Source: Croceivirga radicis
GTDB lineage: Bacteria; Bacteroidota; Bacteroidia; Flavobacteriales; Flavobacteriaceae
Length of the DNA: 64,000 bases
NCBI RefSeq assembly: GCF_002072105.2
Contig: NZ_MTBC01000005.1
Coordinates: forward strand, 124,001-188,000
Direction of reading: 5' to 3'
Part shown: positions 17,153 to 26,484 of the stretch, piece after piece
How positions within the stretch are numbered: position 1 is the stretch's first letter
Layout of the letters: each line of letters starts with the position of its first letter
The notes under the pieces: generated by a model
What the model was told of the DNA's origin: nothing
The model's database searches: none
Seen by the model: only the letters and a program-made list of their open reading frames with translations
Position numbers and translations under genes: made by a program

Positions 17153-18808
17153 ATGCAGAAGACCAAGAAATTTTCAATAAAAACGAGAAGTAAGGTTCTA
17201 GAAAGGGCAAAGGAGGAAACTTTTGACCTAATCATTATTGGTGGCGGTGTTACCGGAGCCGGTATTTTATTAGATGCCGCCTCAAGAGGTTTAAAAACCC
17301 TTTTGTTAGAAAAAGGAGACTTTGCCTCTGGTACCAGTAGTAAATCTACAAAGCTAATTCATGGAGGTCTACGCTATTTAAAACAGATGGATTTTGGTTT
17401 GGTGCATGAAGTTGGTACGGAACGGGCCATTGTTCATGATTTAGCTCCGCACTTGGTAGTGCCAGAAAAAATGCTTTTACCCTTAACGGAAAACGGTGCC
17501 TATAGCAAATGGTTAACCTCTATTGGTTTAATGGTTTATGATTTATTGGCAAAGGTTACAGGTGACGATAAGCGTAAAATGTTAAATACTAAAGAGGCTT
17601 TAAAAAAAGAACCGCTACTACCGGTAAAAGGACTTACGGGGGCTGGTTACTATGCAGAATACCGTACAGATGATGCCCGTTTAACTATGGAAATTATTAA
17701 AACGGCAAGAAACTATGGCGGCATGGCCACTAATTATACAGAGGTGGTTGGTTTTGTCTATGGAACCGATAATAAGGTAAGCGGGGTAACGGTAAAAGAT
17801 TTTGTTAGTGGGCAAAATATTACCATACAAACAAATTATGTGGTTAGTGCCGCTGGTCCTTGGGTAGATGATTTAAGGCAGACCGATAAATCCAAAAAAG
17901 GAAAACGTTTGCACTTAACCAAAGGTGTTCATTTAGTTGTACCGCATAAAAAATTTCCAGTACAACAATCTGTTTATTTTGATGTGCCAGATGGTAGAAT
18001 GATGTTTGCCATACCTAGGGGTAAAATTACATACTTTGGCACCACAGATACCAATTATGATGGGGATAAGGAGAATGTACTGGCCAATAAGGAAGATGTA
18101 GATTACCTTTTAAACGGAGTCAATACAATGTTCCCTACGGTTAATTTAAAGCCCAAGCACGTAATATCTTCATGGGCCGGCCTTAGACCTTTAATTCATG
18201 AAGATGGTAAATCTGCATCTGAACTTTCTAGAAAAGATGAAGTGTTCGAATCTAAAACGGGACTTATAAGTATTGCCGGTGGTAAATTAACGGGCTACAG
18301 AAAAATGTCTGAGCGTATTGTGGATTTGGTAGCCAAGAAAGCAAAGAAAACGCATAAAAAAGAACTTAATAACTGTATTACGGATGCCATACCCTTGTGT
18401 GGTAACGATTTTAAAAAGTACAAACAAGTAAAAAAATATACACTTAAGCTTACACAAAAACTAAAGGCAGAAAATCTTACTGCTTATGATGCTTGGTATC
18501 TGGTTAGTAACTATGGAAAACAGGCAAATCAGATTTGGAATATTTATAATGAACTAGAACCTGGCGAGTCTAAGTTGAGGTTGGGTAGGGCAGAGTTGCA
18601 GTTTACTTTACAACACGAAATGGTAACCAACCCAATAGATTTCTTTGTAAGACGTACCGGTAGGTTATATTTTGACATTGAAAGTATACCCTATTTATGG
18701 AATGGTTTAAAGGTCGATTTTAAAAATGCATTGAATGCTTCAGATGAAGAATTAGACAGCTATGAAAAAGAATTAAATAATTTGATAAAAGAACACTCCA
18801 AATTTTAA
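17153..18808 (+). CDS. glpD: FAD-dependent glycerol-3-phosphate dehydrogenase
   Basis: 551 residues. Oxidises sn-glycerol 3-phosphate to DHAP at the inner membrane and passes electrons to quinone. FAD-binding DLIIIGGGVTGAGILLDAAS is at about 24-43, followed by GDFASGTSSKSTKLIHGGLR typical of GlpD. The C-terminal DAO_C domain is present (about 395-530). It stands alone 82 bp after galT. No glpF or glpK is adjacent. Confidence 0.93.
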   Translation: MQKTKKFSIKTRSKVLERAKEETFDLIIIGGGVTGAGILLDAASRGLKTLLLEKGDFASGTSSKSTKLIHGGLRYLKQMDFGLVHEVGTERAIVHDLAPHLVVPEKMLLPLTENGAYSKWLTSIGLMVYDLLAKVTGDDKRKMLNTKEALKKEPLLPVKGLTGAGYYAEYRTDDARLTMEIIKTARNYGGMATNYTEVVGFVYGTDNKVSGVTVKDFVSGQNITIQTNYVVSAAGPWVDDLRQTDKSKKGKRLHLTKGVHLVVPHKKFPVQQSVYFDVPDGRMMFAIPRGKITYFGTTDTNYDGDKENVLANKEDVDYLLNGVNTMFPTVNLKPKHVISSWAGLRPLIHEDGKSASELSRKDEVFESKTGLISIAGGKLTGYRKMSERIVDLVAKKAKKTHKKELNNCITDAIPLCGNDFKKYKQVKKYTLKLTQKLKAENLTAYDAWYLVSNYGKQANQIWNIYNELEPGESKLRLGRAELQFTLQHEMVTNPIDFFVRRTGRLYFDIESIPYLWNGLKVDFKNALNASDEELDSYEKELNNLIKEHSKF

Positions 18809-19213
18809 TAAGATTAATCTTTTTTATGTCGTTTAAGTAATTGAAAATCAATTTTTTAAAAATTATTTTTGAAAATACTTAAAAATAACCTTTAAAAAGT
18901 TTGCAGCATCGATTTTTTATCTATGTTTGCCCCGTTAAATGAGTCCAACTAATTAACCGGACGCATTGCCTTTTTATTGAAAACTTTTTTCATGTTCGGG
19001 CCTTTGGGGATAAGGAAGTCTACCCAAAAAGCTGTTCTAAGATTAGGACTCCGGATACTAGGGCTGACTTCTAAAGACCGCTTGTTGTCAGGACGTGCAA
19101 CTATTTTAAACCGCACGTTTAAACCATACACCGTTTTTGAATTTCGTATCTGATATTCTTGTTATTCCCTCGTATTTTTTAGAATTTTAGGATTAACAGA
19201 TGCATAAACAAAA
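18809..19213. other. Promoter and long leader of the polyamine operon
   Basis: 405 bp between glpD and the decarboxylase. After a weak AT hairpin (18810-18821), a strong promoter at 18900-18929 predicts a leader of about 275 nt, less AT-rich than its surroundings. Possible stems: GTCC/GGAC (18943-18962), CCTT/AAGG near 19010, and ACGTGC/GCACGT (19093-19118). A 60-codon minus-strand ORF (18949-19131) overlaps the leader and is judged spurious. Confidence 0.5.
18900..18929 (+). promoter_or_regulatory. Strong Bacteroidota-type promoter
   Basis: TTTG (18900-18903), 18-bp spacer, TATGTTTG (18922-18929). Both boxes match the -33 TTTG and -7 TAnnTTTG consensus. Expected transcription start near 18937, some 275 nt before the decarboxylase start codon. 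Confidence 0.65.
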
Positions 19214-20611
19214 ATGAAAACGAAATATTTTGATCTAATTGATCAAACCTATGACTTTCCACAAGAGGAATTTCAACTTAAAGACAACAATTTAGAATTT
19301 CATGGTATCGATTTAAAAGGATTAATCGCTGAGTATGGCGCACCTTTAAAATTCACATACCTGCCAAAAATATCAGACAACATACAACGTGCACAAAAGT
19401 GGTTTGCCAAATCCATTAAAAAGCATGGGTATAAGGGTAAATACCATTATTGCTATTGTACCAAAAGCTCGCATTTTCAGCATGTGTTGAATGAGGCCTT
19501 GAAGAATAACATCCATATAGAAACGTCTTCGGCTTTTGATATCGATATTGTAAACCACCTTAAATCTAAAGGAAAAATAAGCAAAGATACCTTTGTACTT
19601 TGCAATGGGTTTAAGCGCGATAAATACATTAACAATATTGCAGACCTTATCAATAACGGACACGAAAATTGCATTCCTATTATTGATAACTATGAGGAGC
19701 TCAACTTGTTGCAGTCCAACATTAACGGTACGTTCAATGTGGGTATTCGTATCGCTTCAGAAGAAGAACCAAAATTTGAGTTCTATACTTCAAGGTTGGG
19801 TATTGGCTACAAAAATATAGTTCCTTTTTACAATCAATCTATTAAAGAAAATGAGCAAGTGAATCTTAAAATGCTTCACTTTTTCATCAACACAGGTATT
19901 AGGGACACCGCTTATTATTGGAACGAACTATTAAAATGTTTAAAGGTGTATATTAACCTTAAACGCGTTTGCCCTACTTTGGATAGCCTAAATATTGGGG
20001 GTGGTTTTCCTATCAAAAATTCGTTGGCGTTTGAATATGATTATGCTTATATGATAGATGAAATCATCAATCAGATAAACCAGGCATGCCAAGAAGCAAA
20101 AGTAGATGTGCCCCATATTTTCACTGAATTTGGAAGTTTTACCGTAGGCGAAAGTGGCGGTGCCATTTATGAGGTATTGTACCAAAAACAACAAAATGAT
20201 AGGGAAAAATGGAACATGATCAACTCATCTTTCATAACAACCTTGCCAGATTCTTGGGCTATAAATAAGCGCTTTATTTTACTGGCTATAAACCGTTGGA
20301 ATGAGGAGTATGAGCGTGTTCTGCTTGGCGGTTTAACATGTGACAGTGATGATTACTACAACTCTGAGCAACACATGAACGCTATTTATTTGCCAAAATA
20401 CAAAAAGGATAAACCCTTATATATTGGTTTCTTTAATACAGGAGCATACCAAGAGTCTATAGGGGGTTATGGCGGATTGCAACACTGTTTAATACCAGCA
20501 CCAAAACACATTCTAATAGATAGAGATGAAAATGGTGAGCTAACTACAAAAGTTTTTGCAGAACAACAGACATCAGCCAAATTTATGGATATCTTAGGGT
20601 ATACCAAGTAA
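19214..20611 (+). CDS. speA: PLP-dependent (fold III) arginine decarboxylase
   Basis: 465 residues, an alanine-racemase-fold decarboxylase of the compact Bacteroidota type. It makes agmatine from L-arginine. The PLP lysine is Lys84 in CYCTKSSHF, the phosphate-binding glycine loop is LNIGGGFP, and the C-terminal active-site Cys lies in LTCDSDD, the motif shared by basic-amino-acid decarboxylases. It is much shorter than E. coli SpeA (658), whose extra domains are missing. The agmatinase gene 54 bp downstream argues for arginine over ornithine or lysine as substrate. Confidence 0.85.
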   Translation: MKTKYFDLIDQTYDFPQEEFQLKDNNLEFHGIDLKGLIAEYGAPLKFTYLPKISDNIQRAQKWFAKSIKKHGYKGKYHYCYCTKSSHFQHVLNEALKNNIHIETSSAFDIDIVNHLKSKGKISKDTFVLCNGFKRDKYINNIADLINNGHENCIPIIDNYEELNLLQSNINGTFNVGIRIASEEEPKFEFYTSRLGIGYKNIVPFYNQSIKENEQVNLKMLHFFINTGIRDTAYYWNELLKCLKVYINLKRVCPTLDSLNIGGGFPIKNSLAFEYDYAYMIDEIINQINQACQEAKVDVPHIFTEFGSFTVGESGGAIYEVLYQKQQNDREKWNMINSSFITTLPDSWAINKRFILLAINRWNEEYERVLLGGLTCDSDDYYNSEQHMNAIYLPKYKKDKPLYIGFFNTGAYQESIGGYGGLQHCLIPAPKHILIDRDENGELTTKVFAEQQTSAKFMDILGYTK

Positions 20612-20665
20612 TTGAGCATTTTCGTAAAAAATAAAACAACAAATAATTTTTAGTACCCTTTTAAA

Positions 20666-21604
20666 ATGAAAAAAAATAGGACCTATGCTGGCATTCCAGA
20701 CCAATATGCCGCTATGGATAAGTCTAAAGTAGTTTTATTGCCCGTAGCTTATGATGGTACAAGTACATGGGGCAAAGGAGCAGACAAGGGACCAGAAGCT
20801 TTTTTGGAGGCTTCTGAGAATATGGAACTCTATGATATAGAGACCGATAGTGAAGTGTATAAAGAAGGCATTTACCTAGCAGATACTTTGGAAGGTTTTA
20901 ACTCTCCTGAAGCTATGGTTGCCGCGGTTCACGATAAGGTAAAAGAACTGGTTAAGCGTAATAAATTAGTAACCATGTTTGGTGGTGAACATTCGGTTTC
21001 TATAGGCGCAATACGTGCTTTTTCTGAATATTACCAAGATTTAACCGTAGTACAGATAGATGCACACGCAGATTTGCGTAAGGAGTACGAAGGTACCAAA
21101 TACAACCATGCATGTGCGTTGTATGAGGCCAATGAGACCACCAATTTAATACAAGTAGGTATCCGTAGTATGGACCATGCAGAAACTTTGGTTATGGATT
21201 ATAACAAAGTGTTTTTTGCGCATGAGATGGTTACGGACGATTTTTGGATGGATAACGCCATAGAATTAATGACAGACAACGTTTACATCACGTTTGATTT
21301 GGATGCGTTTGATCCTTCTATTTGTCCATCTACAGGAACACCGGAGCCAGGTGGCTTATTGTGGTACGAAACCTTAGAGTTTTTAAGCAAAATTTTTGAA
21401 AGCAAAAACGTGGTAGGTTTTGATATCGTGGAGCTTTGCCCAAATAAGATAGACCGCTCGTCTGACTTTTTAGCTGCAAAACTATATTACAAAATGTTAA
21501 GCTATAAGTTTAGAAAAGACGAAATTGAAACAGAAGAATTAGATGGAGCTGAACCATTACACAAAAGAAATTTAAACGCAGAAGATTTTTACGATGAGCA
21601 ATAA
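20666..21604 (+). CDS. speB: Agmatinase (ureohydrolase family)
   Basis: 312 residues. Hydrolyses agmatine to putrescine and urea. The binuclear-manganese motifs are in place: GGEHSVS, IDAHADLR and FDLDAFDPS. The family also contains arginases and formiminoglutamase; context with the decarboxylase favours agmatinase. Its last 11 bp overlap the next gene, so the two are coupled. Confidence 0.88.
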   Translation: MKKNRTYAGIPDQYAAMDKSKVVLLPVAYDGTSTWGKGADKGPEAFLEASENMELYDIETDSEVYKEGIYLADTLEGFNSPEAMVAAVHDKVKELVKRNKLVTMFGGEHSVSIGAIRAFSEYYQDLTVVQIDAHADLRKEYEGTKYNHACALYEANETTNLIQVGIRSMDHAETLVMDYNKVFFAHEMVTDDFWMDNAIELMTDNVYITFDLDAFDPSICPSTGTPEPGGLLWYETLEFLSKIFESKNVVGFDIVELCPNKIDRSSDFLAAKLYYKMLSYKFRKDEIETEELDGAEPLHKRNLNAEDFYDEQ

Positions 21605-22568
21605 AGGACCTATATCTAATTTTATAGAAAAACACTACCTACACTTTAACGCAGCTGCCTTGGTAGATGCCGCAAAAGGGTACGAGGCACAGCTAAACAA
21701 TGGCGCTAAAATGTTGGTGTCTTTAGCTGGGGCAATGAGTACCGCAGAATTGGGTAAAAGTTTTGCAGAGATGATTCGCCAAGACAAAGTGCAAATTATT
21801 TCTTGTACGGGTGCAAACTTGGAAGAAGATATTATGAACCTTGTAGCACATTCGCACTACAAAAGGGTGCCAAACTATAGAGATTTAACACCACAAGACG
21901 AGTGGGATTTACTAGAAAACGGCCTAAATAGGGTAACAGATACCTGTATTCCAGAAGAGGAAGCCTTTAGAAGGCTGCAAAAACACGTTCATAAGATTTG
22001 GAAGGATGCAGATGATAAAGGAGAACGTTACTTTCCGCACGAATACATGTACAAAATGTTACTTTCTGGCGTTTTAGAAGAATATTATGAGATAGATTTA
22101 AAAGATTCTTGGATGTATGCTGCGGCAGAAAAAAACTTGCCTATTGTTGTCCCCGGTTGGGAAGACAGCACCATGGGTAACATTTTTGCTAGCTATGTAC
22201 TAAAGGGAGAGTTAAAAGCGAGTACCGTAAAATCGGGGATAGAGTATATGACCTTTTTGGCAGGTTGGTATAGAGACAACAGCCAAAACGGAATTGGATT
22301 TTTCCAGATAGGTGGTGGTATTGCAGGGGATTTTCCTATCTGCGTAGTACCTATGCTATATCAGGATATGGAGGAAACGGAAACACCGTTCTGGAGCTAC
22401 TTTTGCCAGATAAGTGATTCTACTACTAGTTATGGGTCGTACTCCGGTGCGGTGCCAAATGAGAAGATTACTTGGGGTAAGCTAGATATAGATACACCTA
22501 AGTTTATTGTTGAATCAGATGCTACTATAGTGGCACCCCTGATTTTCGCTTATTTATTAGATCTTTAA
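21594..22568 (+). CDS. Deoxyhypusine-synthase-family protein, likely polyamine aminobutyltransferase
   Basis: 324 residues of the DHS fold. The catalytic lysine that carries the aminobutyl group in eukaryotic DHS is kept as Lys296 in ITWGKL. The glycine-rich NAD region reads IGGGIAGDF where human DHS has a KHH stretch (active-site His288), so the acceptor site differs. Bacteria have no hypusinated eIF5A. In an operon that makes putrescine, homospermidine synthase (NAD-dependent transfer of an aminobutyl group to a second putrescine) is the leading role. Spermidine use or protein modification cannot be excluded. Confidence 0.8.
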   Translation: MSNKGPISNFIEKHYLHFNAAALVDAAKGYEAQLNNGAKMLVSLAGAMSTAELGKSFAEMIRQDKVQIISCTGANLEEDIMNLVAHSHYKRVPNYRDLTPQDEWDLLENGLNRVTDTCIPEEEAFRRLQKHVHKIWKDADDKGERYFPHEYMYKMLLSGVLEEYYEIDLKDSWMYAAAEKNLPIVVPGWEDSTMGNIFASYVLKGELKASTVKSGIEYMTFLAGWYRDNSQNGIGFFQIGGGIAGDFPICVVPMLYQDMEETETPFWSYFCQISDSTTSYGSYSGAVPNEKITWGKLDIDTPKFIVESDATIVAPLIFAYLLDL

Positions 22569-22600
22569 GCTTAGAAAGCAAACGTAATTTTAATTAAAAA

Positions 22601-22906
22601 ATGAAAGTATTAACTTTTGTATTGGCCTTTGTTCTTACCGCTAGTAATCCTTTTGTAACACAAGATGAAACCGTGGTAGGCACCTATCTTGGCTTTGAGA
22701 ACGACATGTATGTTTTTGTAGACAATGAGGAAAACTACTATGAGTTCTCTAGTGCGCTACCTGCAGTTACGGATAAAATGGACCTTATGGCAGAAGAAGC
22801 CAAAGGTAAATTATATCAGGTAACATATAAGGTAGAAACAGATATAGATGAATTGGATGAAGAATTTGACGTCTATATTATTACAAGTTTAAAGTTATTA
22901 CAATAA
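22601..22906 (+). CDS. Small exported hypothetical protein
   Basis: 101 residues with an N-terminal hydrophobic signal (MKVLTFVLAFVLTASNP). The mature part is acidic, rich in Glu, Asp and aromatic residues, without Cys, and predicted beta-rich. No family recognised. It lies 32 bp after the polyamine genes and before a terminator hairpin, so it is probably the last gene of that transcript. Confidence 0.6.
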   Translation: MKVLTFVLAFVLTASNPFVTQDETVVGTYLGFENDMYVFVDNEENYYEFSSALPAVTDKMDLMAEEAKGKLYQVTYKVETDIDELDEEFDVYIITSLKLLQ

Positions 22907-22913
22907 CTTAGTA

Positions 22914-22942
22914 GGGCAGGAGTTGTGCTCCTGCCCAATTTT
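22914..22942 (+). terminator. Intrinsic terminator-like hairpin
   Basis: GGGCAGGAG / CTCCTGCCC, perfect 9-bp stem with 5-nt loop (22914-22936), followed by AATTTTA. The T-tract is short. It closes the polyamine transcript 8 bp before the Nudix start. Confidence 0.7.
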
Positions 22943-22950
22943 ATCGGTAT

Positions 22951-23397
22951 ATGAAAAAGTTATGCAAATCTAGATTGGTAGCAATTAGCGGCTCAAAAGT
23001 TCTTGTTATGAGAAAGGTAGGAGCGGCCTTGCAATATACCCTGCCGGGTGGCATAAAAAAGAAGCACGAAAAATATACCGATGCTTTAGTTAGGGAAACA
23101 GCAGAAGAAATAGTTTTATCTATTAATGCTGAAGAGCTAGAGCTGTTCTATACCCATACCAAGAGCGACAAAACTACCCTATACACTAAAAAATATTATT
23201 ACATAAACCTTGAACCAAACCCTATTGCTGTCATAGAAAAGCATAAGTTTTTAAAAACCCTTTGGTTAGATTGGAGAACGGCCATGATTTATATGGACAA
23301 GACCGATAAGCTGGCTATAAAAACCATCTTTAAATCTAGAAGGGAGTTAGAAATGAACAGGGTAAAATCTACTATTAGAAATATAAAAACGGTTTAA
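22951..23397 (+). CDS. Nudix hydrolase
   Basis: 148 residues. The Nudix box is complete: G-x5-E-x7-RE-x2-EE, read as GGIKKKHEKYTDALV followed by RETAEE. It should cleave a nucleoside-diphosphate-linked substrate with Mg2+. There is no signal peptide and no added domain that would indicate the substrate. Contrast the AraR-like protein at 34886, whose box is broken. It is 19 bp upstream of the RMD1-family gene. Confidence 0.8.
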   Translation: MKKLCKSRLVAISGSKVLVMRKVGAALQYTLPGGIKKKHEKYTDALVRETAEEIVLSINAEELELFYTHTKSDKTTLYTKKYYYINLEPNPIAVIEKHKFLKTLWLDWRTAMIYMDKTDKLAIKTIFKSRRELEMNRVKSTIRNIKTV

Positions 23398-23416
23398 GAA
23401 ATTACCATTTACTACA

Positions 23417-24202
23417 ATGGAAACTATAGCACATGCAATGCATGTTGCACAGAGCTTGGATATAGCCCAGTGTGCAACCCTATCTTTGGGCCAATTATTA
23501 TTTGGAGACCGAGACGAACTTTTTTACCGTAACCAAGAAGGTTATTTGTACTTGTTTAAATACGGTATTATCTCTTACTATAAAATTCCAGAAACCACCA
23601 TTAAACAAATAAAATCGCAATTAAAAGAATTTGCTACCGGTTGGGGAGTTTCTGATTTTGAAGACAGCATACCTTTAAAATTAACAACCAACCCTGTGGT
23701 AAAAAGGGTTAAAACCAATGAGGTAGAGCTTAAAGAAGACAATCAAGAAGGGATAAGGTTAACCTTAATGCACTTGGCCCAATCTGTGGCATTGGATTAT
23801 TATGCCAATCTATCGGAACAAATTATGAAAGAAACCCGTATGCATACTACTAATTTAGAATTGCACGGTAAATTGGATATTGGGGGTAAAAAATTAAAAC
23901 GACATATTGGGCATGTTCTTAATATTAACAATCAAATATCAGAGAATCTCTACATTTTTGATTCCCATGAAGTAACTTGGGAAGATGTAAGTCTAGATTA
24001 CCTAGATCAAGATTTAAAGCGATTGTTCGACCTAAAAGAGCGCTACAGAACCATTAAGGAGCAAGGGGCAATTATTAAGGAAAACCTTAGTTTGTTCAAA
24101 GATATAATGGACCATAAAGAAAGTAGCCGCTTAGAATGGATTATCATCATATTAATTTTGGTAGAGGTGCTAGATTTATTTATTATGCGAATGATTTATT
24201 AA
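23417..24202 (+). CDS. RMD1/YagE (DUF155) family membrane-anchored protein
   Basis: 261 residues. The central region with GYLYLFKYGIISYYKIPE and the C-terminal RLEWIIIILILVEVLDLF, one transmembrane helix at the extreme C-terminus, are the marks of the RMD1/Sif2/YagE family, known in yeast mitochondria and bacteria but of unclear biochemistry. The bulk is cytoplasmic. It lies 11 bp before the RimB-RimK fusion, so the two are likely cotranscribed. Confidence 0.75.
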   Translation: METIAHAMHVAQSLDIAQCATLSLGQLLFGDRDELFYRNQEGYLYLFKYGIISYYKIPETTIKQIKSQLKEFATGWGVSDFEDSIPLKLTTNPVVKRVKTNEVELKEDNQEGIRLTLMHLAQSVALDYYANLSEQIMKETRMHTTNLELHGKLDIGGKKLKRHIGHVLNINNQISENLYIFDSHEVTWEDVSLDYLDQDLKRLFDLKERYRTIKEQGAIIKENLSLFKDIMDHKESSRLEWIIIILILVEVLDLFIMRMIY

Positions 24203-24213
24203 AACTATATTAA

Positions 24214-25584
24214 ATGATGGATAACATTGTAGCAAGTGAGGAGTGGTGTAAACTAGAAGAATTAGGAATACCTGCGGTAAAGGCCAGGGTAGATTCTGGA
24301 GCAAAAACCTCTTCCTTACAAGCCACAAAAATTAAGATATTTTCTAAAGGGTTAGAAGAATGGGTTCGGTTTGAGGTAAATCCTATTCAAGACAATAGAA
24401 GCATATCTATCTTATGCCAAGCTAAATTAGTAGGGTTGCGTACCGTTAAAAGTTCGCAAGGTATTGCAGAAGAACGTCCGGTTATAAAAACCCTTGTTAC
24501 TATTGGTAACCAAGATTTTGATATAGAGGTAACTCTGGCCAATAGAGATACCATGGAGTATAGAATGCTTTTAGGTAGGGAGGCGTTAAACGAACGTTTT
24601 TTGGTAGACCCATCTAAAAGTTTTTTAATGGGAGATATTTCCGAGGATGAAATAGAAGTGCTTTACAAACCATATATGCGCAAAAAAGATGGATTAACTA
24701 TAGGCTTATTGGCCAGTAATCCAAATTTGTATAGTAACAAACGTATTGTTGAGGCAGGCCAAGCGCGTGGACACGAAGTTGTTTTCTTGAACGTAGAAAG
24801 TGCCTACATGAAACTTGATGCCGTTGCTCCGCAGGTACGCTATAGAGGAGGTAATGTTTTGGACAAAATGGACGCCGTAATTCCACGTATAAAACCCTCG
24901 GTTACCTTTTACGGCTGTGCCTTACTAAGGCAATTTCACACCCTTGGAGTGTACTGCTTAAATTCTGCGGATGCCATATCAAAGTCAAGGGATAAACTGT
25001 ACGCCTCTCAGGTATTTTCTAAAAACGATATTCATATTCCCGTAACGGGGTTTGCCAAATCGCCACAAGATACTAAAGACTTAATACGTATGGTAGATGG
25101 GGCACCCTTGATCATTAAACTGTTAGAAAGTACCCAAGGTAGAGGTGTGGTTTTAGCAGAAACCAATAAAGCGGCAGAAAGTGTTATTAATGCCTTTAAA
25201 AGCGTGCAAACCAACATTTTGGTTCAAGAGTTTATTAAAGAGGCAAATGGTCAAGACATCCGTTGTTTTGTAGTAAATGGCAAGGTGGTTGCTTCAATGC
25301 AAAGGCAAGCACAAAAAGGTGAGTTTAGGGCCAATATACATCAAGGAGGTAAAGCTTCATTAATTAAAATTACACCAGAAGAACGTAAGCTAGCTATTAA
25401 ATCTGCCAAAGCATTGAATTTAGACGTTGCCGGTGTGGATTTAATACGTAGTAACCGTGGGCCTTTATTATTAGAGGTTAACTCCTCTCCCGGATTAGAA
25501 GGTATAGAAAATGCCACCGGTTTGGATATTGCCAATATCATGATTGAAACTATTGAGCGTAAGCTTAAATATAAGGCGGTTTAA
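24214..25584 (+). CDS. RimB-like retropepsin fused to RimK-like ATP-grasp ligase
   Basis: 456 residues. Residues 1-145 are a RimB/ATP-dependent-protease-type domain (PF05618 family) with the aspartic-protease-like motif DSGAKTSS. Residues about 165-456 are a RimK-type ATP-grasp ligase with [27 protein letters not shown] and the metal-binding end [13 protein letters not shown]. RimK adds glutamate to ribosomal protein S6, and RimB trims such tails, so the fusion couples ligase and protease. Substrate is not proven: other RimK relatives modify peptides or F420. The upstream RMD1-family gene is its only close neighbour. Confidence 0.85.
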   Translation: MMDNIVASEEWCKLEELGIPAVKARVDSGAKTSSLQATKIKIFSKGLEEWVRFEVNPIQDNRSISILCQAKLVGLRTVKSSQGIAEERPVIKTLVTIGNQDFDIEVTLANRDTMEYRMLLGREALNERFLVDPSKSFLMGDISEDEIEVLYKPYMRKKDGLTIGLLASNPNLYSNKRIVEAGQARGHEVVFLNVESAYMKLDAVAPQVRYRGGNVLDKMDAVIPRIKPSVTFYGCALLRQFHTLGVYCLNSADAISKSRDKLYASQVFSKNDIHIPVTGFAKSPQDTKDLIRMVDGAPLIIKLLESTQGRGVVLAETNKAAESVINAFKSVQTNILVQEFIKEANGQDIRCFVVNGKVVASMQRQAQKGEFRANIHQGGKASLIKITPEERKLAIKSAKALNLDVAGVDLIRSNRGPLLLEVNSSPGLEGIENATGLDIANIMIETIERKLKYKAV

Positions 25585-25754
25585 GTACAATTAGCGTAGC
25601 CAAGTATTTCTGTTATTGTTCTAAATATCTAGCGTTTAAATTCCCCGTAAAGCAATAATCATAATTATGGTTTTAAATACTAGTTGGTGTAGAATTTATA
25701 CCTTGATATTATTAGACGCGATTAAAAAGGCTATTTAATTGTAAAACTTGGAGT

Positions 25755-26453
25755 ATGCTTAGAATTTATACGGTACTAATTGGTCTGCTATTTATTTCTT
25801 GTGCCGAAATGGTTGAGAAAAAAGTAGTAGACAAAGTAAACGAAAGAGACCAAGTTGATAAGAAAACGGTGTTTGCAAGTATAGAGGACTGCAAACTATA
25901 CAGTTTTAAAACGTATCAGCAACAAGCAGATTATCTACTTAAATTTTTAGAAAAAGCCAAAGAGTCAAAAGGGGAAATAAAGAAAAAATGGGAACAACAA
26001 TTTTTTTGTGCTTTTCCCAATTCTTTTGAAGAAATGAAACTTGTTTTTGGTTATGATGATGATCTTGGAGCTGCACCTTTATACAACCATGAAAAGGGTA
26101 GTGGAGTTATAAAATATTTTAGTGAATTAGCATCCATACCAGATTCTATCTACTACAAAAAATACATTGCTATTAATATTGGCGGTAAATGGGAAGCAGA
26201 CCATATTAGAGAGGCGTTTGGTTTTGCAGATGCATTGGAATCAGATACCCAAGCAGTAGCCAAAGCACTTTCTATGTATACAGATGAAGAAATAGAAAGT
26301 GTATTTCGGTTTGTATTTGATGGTCCACACCCTAACAATAACCAAAATTTAGCCCGTTACAATCATATTAAATCAGAATTGGAAAAGATAGATTTAAGAT
26401 TAAGTACCGCATGTACAAACTCCTTTACACAATTGCTAACAACTTCTTATTAG
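25755..26453 (+). CDS. Hypothetical lipoprotein
   Basis: 232 residues with a lipoprotein signal MLRIYTVLIGLLFISC. The mature part is mostly helical and acidic with paired Cys and a lysine-rich stretch (KAKESKGEIKKKWEQQ). No family recognised. It stands alone and converges on the permease gene. Confidence 0.65.
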   Translation: MLRIYTVLIGLLFISCAEMVEKKVVDKVNERDQVDKKTVFASIEDCKLYSFKTYQQQADYLLKFLEKAKESKGEIKKKWEQQFFCAFPNSFEEMKLVFGYDDDLGAAPLYNHEKGSGVIKYFSELASIPDSIYYKKYIAINIGGKWEADHIREAFGFADALESDTQAVAKALSMYTDEEIESVFRFVFDGPHPNNNQNLARYNHIKSELEKIDLRLSTACTNSFTQLLTTSY

Positions 26454-26476
26454 AACAGCAGGTTTTTTATGCTGTT
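26454..26476. terminator. Hairpin between convergent genes
   Basis: AACAGCA / TGCTGTT 7-bp stem with a T-rich loop directly after the lipoprotein stop. It can also fold differently, AGCAGG pairing with CCTGCT (26457-26462 with 26490-26495). No proper T-run follows, so terminator function is tentative. Confidence 0.35.
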
Positions 26477-26484
26477 ATTATAAG

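Noticed and set aside
18949-19131. 60-codon minus-strand ORF in the leader of the polyamine operon
   Set aside because: It overlaps a strong plus-strand promoter leader, matches no family I recognise and has no visible translation-start context; kept only as a note.
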